In this document: positions 60,295-64,000 of the stretch, piece by piece
Position numbering within the stretch: the first letter of the stretch is position 1
How the letters are laid out: each line of letters begins with the position of its first letter
From: Siphonodentalium dalli
Lineage: Eukaryota > Mollusca > Scaphopoda > Gadilida > Siphonodentaliidae
Assembly (NCBI GenBank): GCA_032622095.1
Contig: CP136061.1
Span: 189,974,369-190,038,368, forward strand
DNA length: 64,000 nt
Direction: 5' to 3'
The notes under the pieces: model-generated
The model's database searches: none
What the model was told of the DNA's origin: nothing
What the model saw: the letters and a program-made list of their open reading frames with translations, nothing else
Made by a program: the position numbers and the translations under genes

Positions 60295-61494
60295 CGACCA
60301 TGTACCACTAAAACAATTTAATCTGCTCAACGCGGGACCATTGCCTGCATACCCAAAACAAAGCCATTCGGCTAATCCATTTCAAGCAAATTAATTTGTA
60401 TCTCAACAAACAATATTGGATATTAATCCAATACACATCGGAACATTCCGACATCAAAACAAAATCCAAATATGGATGCGAAACTCCAGACACAAACTTA
60501 GGTTAAAAGATTTTCCCTGTGCCTATGCGTTCTTTATCATAAAAATCATATTTGGCTCGTGCCAGGTATACCAAGTTTGTTCTGTAAAATACAACTGTCA
60601 CTTCACACTGTCGGGTGCGGATTCATGCCCTGTGTATGCATGAGGGTTCTAATATTTATTTAACCACCCCTTGTTTTTGCTTACTTTATCGGGGGAAAGT
60701 TGTACAGAATATGGAGAAATTCTTTGAACTTCCAGCATTCATTCGAATCACGGAGTTGAAACAGAACATCACATGTACGCCAGGGTCTACAAAATTTCAC
60801 ACATTGTTCAGCAATCAATCATGAAACTGAATTAACTTAAGCAAACTCCTTTTCACGGCATTTTGACAATTCATATGTTTTCACCCAAATAACACTATAA
60901 TGCGCATGTCGGTACCATTGCAAACAAATATCTGCTGTCCCGTATCTTTGATTCTTTGTTAACACTACATCCTGTTGGTCGCATAAAATTACAACACATA
61001 ACGACCATGATATCTCTGTGTCAAAGGCACCACGCCGATATATCTGAGAATATCAAATTACAGCGGATGTACTTTCACCCATTTCTAAAAGATCCAAGTC
61101 CCCGCCACTTCCTTTGGAACAACGGGGATGCGGATGGAATTAAGTCCCTGGATAGTACATAATCTCGCCAAAAATTACAGAGGTCAGGATTCGCATCCAT
61201 AGCCCTGACGAAGAATATTGTTATTCGAAACGTTGGCAAGACAGTGTGACTCCCTATATATATTTGTGCTCTTTTCGACTCATCTGGATTATTTGTGTTT
61301 ATTTCTCAGACTTCAGGTATTTTTTCTCGTTCAAGTTATTATTTTTCTTTAGGTATTTGTTTTATGTTTTTTTCTCTGTTTTCAATTGTGTATACATTTT
61401 ATGTACATCATCTCTCATACATCATTCCATCATCTATCATATCACCACTCACAGTCCGTATTTTGGTTCAAAATTCAAATCCTTGCTGAACAGT
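60295..61494 (+). other. Penelope-like noncoding segment (3' end of partial copy and 5' leader of next copy)
   Basis: About 1.2 kb without a supported gene links the endonuclease stop to the next ORF. The exact copy boundary is not visible. A conserved-looking motif at 61,203-61,237 (CCCTGACGAAG, a 5-bp stem GAATA/TATTC, then CGAAACGTTGGC) recalls the hammerhead-ribozyme core known from Penelope-like pseudo-LTRs, but it is not canonical. Confidence 0.55.
61203..61237 (+). ncRNA. Hammerhead-like motif in Penelope-like leader (tentative)
   Basis: CTGACGA is followed by an extra A, a perfect GAATA/TATTC stem with loop TTGT, then GAAAC. GCCAA upstream (about 61,177) could pair with TTGGC at 61,233-61,237, and a GTC precedes the motif. 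The extra A and gapped stem III mean activity is doubtful. Confidence 0.3.
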
Positions 61495-62775
61495 ATGGCC
61501 CATAAGGCTTCTAAAATAAAAACGCAAAAAAGCACAACCAACTACGTGGCTTTCGCGCAGTTGGTTAAATTGTTATACCGTGTATTGCAATGCATGCACC
61601 ATTTGGCATTTCTTGAGGATGCTTTGGCAAACAAAATCCTCCCAAATTTTCTCAACAGCAAGGTGCCCGGCCTAGTGTCGGACTTTAAAACACCACTCAA
61701 GGACTCAGACTTAGAACAGCAATACAAACGGACATCGGAAAACTGGGCCTGGAATATGATAGAACTTACAATGAGTCACTACATGCGGCAAATTCATTCG
61801 ATAAAGGTCAAGGTTGCCACTGCCTTAAGCACCGGTGACCTAGACTTTGCTCGTGCCAAATCCATTGCTATCAAATGGGGGCGCAAGAACTACAAACAAA
61901 AACTCACGTCAACAACACTCAGCTCATTCGAGCAGTTTTGGCCGAAGTCACTTGCGACCCCACTGATAGTACCCGCCAGTATAGCTAACGAGGTCCTGGA
62001 GACACCGTTACGCTCTACTGCAGGGAAGCGGCAACGACAATCACCTACTCCGCCTGTAGTGAACAAACGGCCAGATGTACGAACCAGCCCATCTTCACTG
62101 GCTGCAAATAACATCACATCACCAATATCATCTCATACACAACCCTCGGGTGAGAAATCACCTCGGGGGAATCAAGCAAATAATTATGACCCCACATCAG
62201 CAAAATTTTGGAAATTTCGGCACCAAGGCCCCAAACAAAAATGGACTCTACCTAATGTAACGAGGAGGATACTTCTATGGGGCGCCTCCAATCTTTCGCG
62301 CATAAACATGGACTGTCATTCTGACATCCAGGTTGAATGTTACCCAGGTGCCAAACTTTCTGACTTTCGGCGCATGGCTTCAAATTACAAGGGCTTGTCC
62401 CATCCCGAAAAAATCATTTTGAATATTGGAATTAACGACCGCAGTGAACCTCACTCATCCATGTCAAAAGGTGTAAGTAACATGTTGAGCGCAATCAGTA
62501 GAGCATTCCCCAAAGCACAAATTTATTTCACGGAGCTCAACTATTCTAAGGAACTTCGGCCAGACCACAAAGCACAATAGACGAAATTAATCGAGCAGTT
62601 TCGGTCAGAAAAAAGGACCAAATTATAATACTACCGAAAGCACCCTCCCATCTTTTCAAAACGTGCGTTTCAAAACATCCTAAATCTGAGGAGGTTCACT
62701 GGAATGAAGCGACTGCCAATCGCTTGTACAGGAAATGGTTAGACAGCATTGACCTTGTGTGTCCTTTAAACTAAA
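61495..62775 (+). pseudogene. Penelope-like upstream ORF with SGNH-hydrolase-like domain (one apparent 1-base lesion)
   Basis: The ATG at 61,495 opens 361 residues to a TAG at 62,578-62,580; the frame extends upstream but that part is hydrophobic and Phe-rich. Residues 1-150 are helical (QLVKLLYRVLQCMHHLAFLE) and 165-255 are Ser/Pro-rich. From 258 an SGNH/GDSL-like fold appears: block I ILLWGASNL (263-266 GASN), VECYPGAKLSDFRRMA, then block III LNIGIND (312-315). One base later in frame the sequence continues DEINRAVSVRKKDQIIILPK and the block V-like EEVHWNEATANRLYRKW to a stop at 62,775, so a single base is probably missing near 62,575. The usual Asp of GDS is Ala here, while Ser, Asn and His are kept. 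The role is unknown; esterase-type domains are known in ORF1 of some CR1-like LINEs. Confidence 0.7.
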
Positions 62776-62812
62776 TCAGGGTAAGGGCAAAAGCCGCCCA
62801 GCGGACCTAGGC

Positions 62813-64000
62813 ATGGGGACAAATATCGTTAACCTAACTGGTAACATGGTCCTCTCAGCCGATGAAAAATCACTGCTATCGCGCGGCTTAGCGTTTGTAC
62901 CCACACCAGCAGATTTTGACAGAACAAAGGTGAGATTTGTGGATGACGAAACTGGCCAGGAATTTGGACCACCGTTCTTTAAGGACCACAAGGTGACCAA
63001 TGAACTGAACGGTTCAAATCCGGGTCACACCTTTTTTCAGAAAACGTGCCTCTTTGACAAATTTAGGTATTCGAATGGAGCTCATAAACCTTTCAAAGAC
63101 AAGACGGGCTGGGTCCCAGACGACAAACATGCTGACCCGGCAATTGTCAGAGGCCGCTCGAATGTAACAGAAAGGGTTAAGGGCTTACACATTTACCATA
63201 ATAAACAAAATTTGTGTGCTTCAGAACGGCGGGCTCTGTTTAAATTTAAAAAGAATAGGAAAATTGTTATCAAGCCCGCCGACAAAGGTTCTGCGACGGT
63301 AATTATGTCCAGAGAAAATTATATCAAAGAGGCTTTACGTCAGTTAAACAATGTAGAATTTTATAAAAAGATAGATTCAGTTATTTGGCCAAAAAATATT
63401 AAAAAATTCAACGATGTTCTCAACAAACTTTATGAAAAAGACATCATTGACAGAAAGGAGTTAGGACATCTTTGTGCCAAACGCAGCTCTAGAACTAGGA
63501 GATTCTATATGAGTATTAAAATACATAAGCCCGTGGAATCGTGGACAGACACTCTCACACCTCCAGGCCGACCGATCATTTCGGATTGCAATTCCGAGTC
63601 ATACAATCTTTCAAGATATATTGACTTTTTCCTAAAACCAGTCGCAAACCGGCACCCCAGTTACATAAAAAACACAGAGGACTTACTCGCTAAACTTTCG
63701 CAAATTAAAATCCCAAGTGATGCTCTCCTGGTCTCGTTCGATGTCAAAAATATGTATACGAATATTCCAATCGAAGAAGGCATCACAGCGGTCGAACGTG
63801 CGTTCGAATTTTATTCTGACCACCGCCGGCCCACGAAAGAAATTCTTGAGTTCTTAAAAATATCGCTCGAAGGCAATGACTTTGAGTTCAACGGAGAAAT
63901 TTACCAACAAATCAAGGGGGTTAGTATGGGAAAACGGTGGGCCCCAAACTTTAGCTCCATATTCATGGCACAGTGGGAGGATGAGGCACTAGCAAATTGC
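62813..64000 (+). CDS. Penelope-like reverse transcriptase, N-terminal 396 codons, runs off the window
   Basis: The frame is open from the ATG at 62,813 to the last base. Family motifs in order are VIKPADKGSATVIMSRENYI (N-terminal region before the fingers), RRFYMSIKIHKP, PPGRPIISDCNSESYNLSRY, LLVSFDVKNMYTNIPIEEGI (first catalytic Asp), and QIKGVSMGKRWAPNF. The YLDD box and the GIY-YIG domain should follow outside the window, as in the truncated copy at 59,017. The start is 38 bases after the stop of the SGNH-like ORF, so the two are in one transcription unit. No lesion is visible in this part. Confidence 0.88.
   Translation, partial: MGTNIVNLTGNMVLSADEKSLLSRGLAFVPTPADFDRTKVRFVDDETGQEFGPPFFKDHKVTNELNGSNPGHTFFQKTCLFDKFRYSNGAHKPFKDKTGWVPDDKHADPAIVRGRSNVTERVKGLHIYHNKQNLCASERRALFKFKKNRKIVIKPADKGSATVIMSRENYIKEALRQLNNVEFYKKIDSVIWPKNIKKFNDVLNKLYEKDIIDRKELGHLCAKRSSRTRRFYMSIKIHKPVESWTDTLTPPGRPIISDCNSESYNLSRYIDFFLKPVANRHPSYIKNTEDLLAKLSQIKIPSDALLVSFDVKNMYTNIPIEEGITAVERAFEFYSDHRRPTKEILEFLKISLEGNDFEFNGEIYQQIKGVSMGKRWAPNFSSIFMAQWEDEALANC

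Larger units (their letters stand above)
59017..60300 (+). mobile_element. Penelope-like element, 5'-truncated upstream copy
   Basis: The satellite changes to reverse-transcriptase sequence after ATTTGTCAA. The first 111 bases are identical to 63,890-64,000, so this copy begins in the middle of the reverse transcriptase of the same element. A partial copy directly upstream of a fuller one is the usual Penelope-like tandem arrangement, where the partial copy acts as a pseudo-LTR. Confidence 0.9.

Noticed and set aside
59017-64000. Possible retrovirus or LTR retrotransposon
   Set aside because: There is no protease, integrase, envelope or LTR; the GIY-YIG endonuclease and reverse-transcriptase motifs are those of Penelope-like elements.

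Overview
The window is AT-rich animal DNA. The genes are split by canonical GT..AG introns, and the intergenic space is full of LINE, Penelope-like, piggyBac-like and foldback transposons, satellites and microsatellites. The mobile-element families suggest an invertebrate. A lophotrochozoan such as a mollusc is my best guess, held weakly. I saw no rRNA, tRNA, CRISPR array or viral genome. One 100-base run of N (37,846-37,945) is an assembly gap.

Positions 1-54,211 are one tandem segmental duplication in four copies: unit 1 (1-16,750), unit 2 (16,751-30,706), unit 3 (30,707-37,845, broken internally) and unit 4 (37,946-54,211, promoter-disrupted and truncated). A complete unit holds two related homeobox genes head to head. 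'Gene A' is on the minus strand and 'gene B' on the plus strand. They are separated by about 1.6 kb that carries a TATA box for each gene and a conserved ATGCAAAT octamer. Downstream of B lies a C2H2 zinc-finger array. A and B share the same four-exon plan: a 23-codon first exon with the pattern MNS..ISSL..DMI, intron phases 0, 1, 0, and a homeodomain cut between residues 46 and 47. The homeodomain has the YPD motif and 46/47 intron of the PRD class. B is intact in units 1 and 2. Each A copy has a different lesion, but many lesions are single-base indels that could be consensus errors.

The units differ by mobile-element insertions that record their history. Unit 1 has a 4.8-kb nested insertion in an A intron: a LINE, a TTAA MITE, a foldback element and a piggyBac relative. 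Units 2-4 share two LINE fragments that unit 1 lacks. Unit 4 has two LINEs, E1 and E2, inserted beside the TATA boxes of A and B respectively. E1, E2 and a third fragment (E3) end in the same kind of 3' hairpin.

From 54,212 to 59,016 the window is tandem repeats: a (TA)n run, a decayed repeat, a 172-bp satellite, and a 175-bp satellite with a tendency to alternate between two monomer types. The two satellites share a core in opposite orientations. From 59,017 to the end is a Penelope-like retroelement in its typical tandem form: a 5'-truncated copy with reverse transcriptase and GIY-YIG endonuclease, followed by a fuller copy cut by the window end. The fuller copy has an upstream ORF encoding an SGNH-hydrolase-like domain ahead of the reverse transcriptase. 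This ORF is the most unusual protein-coding element in the window.
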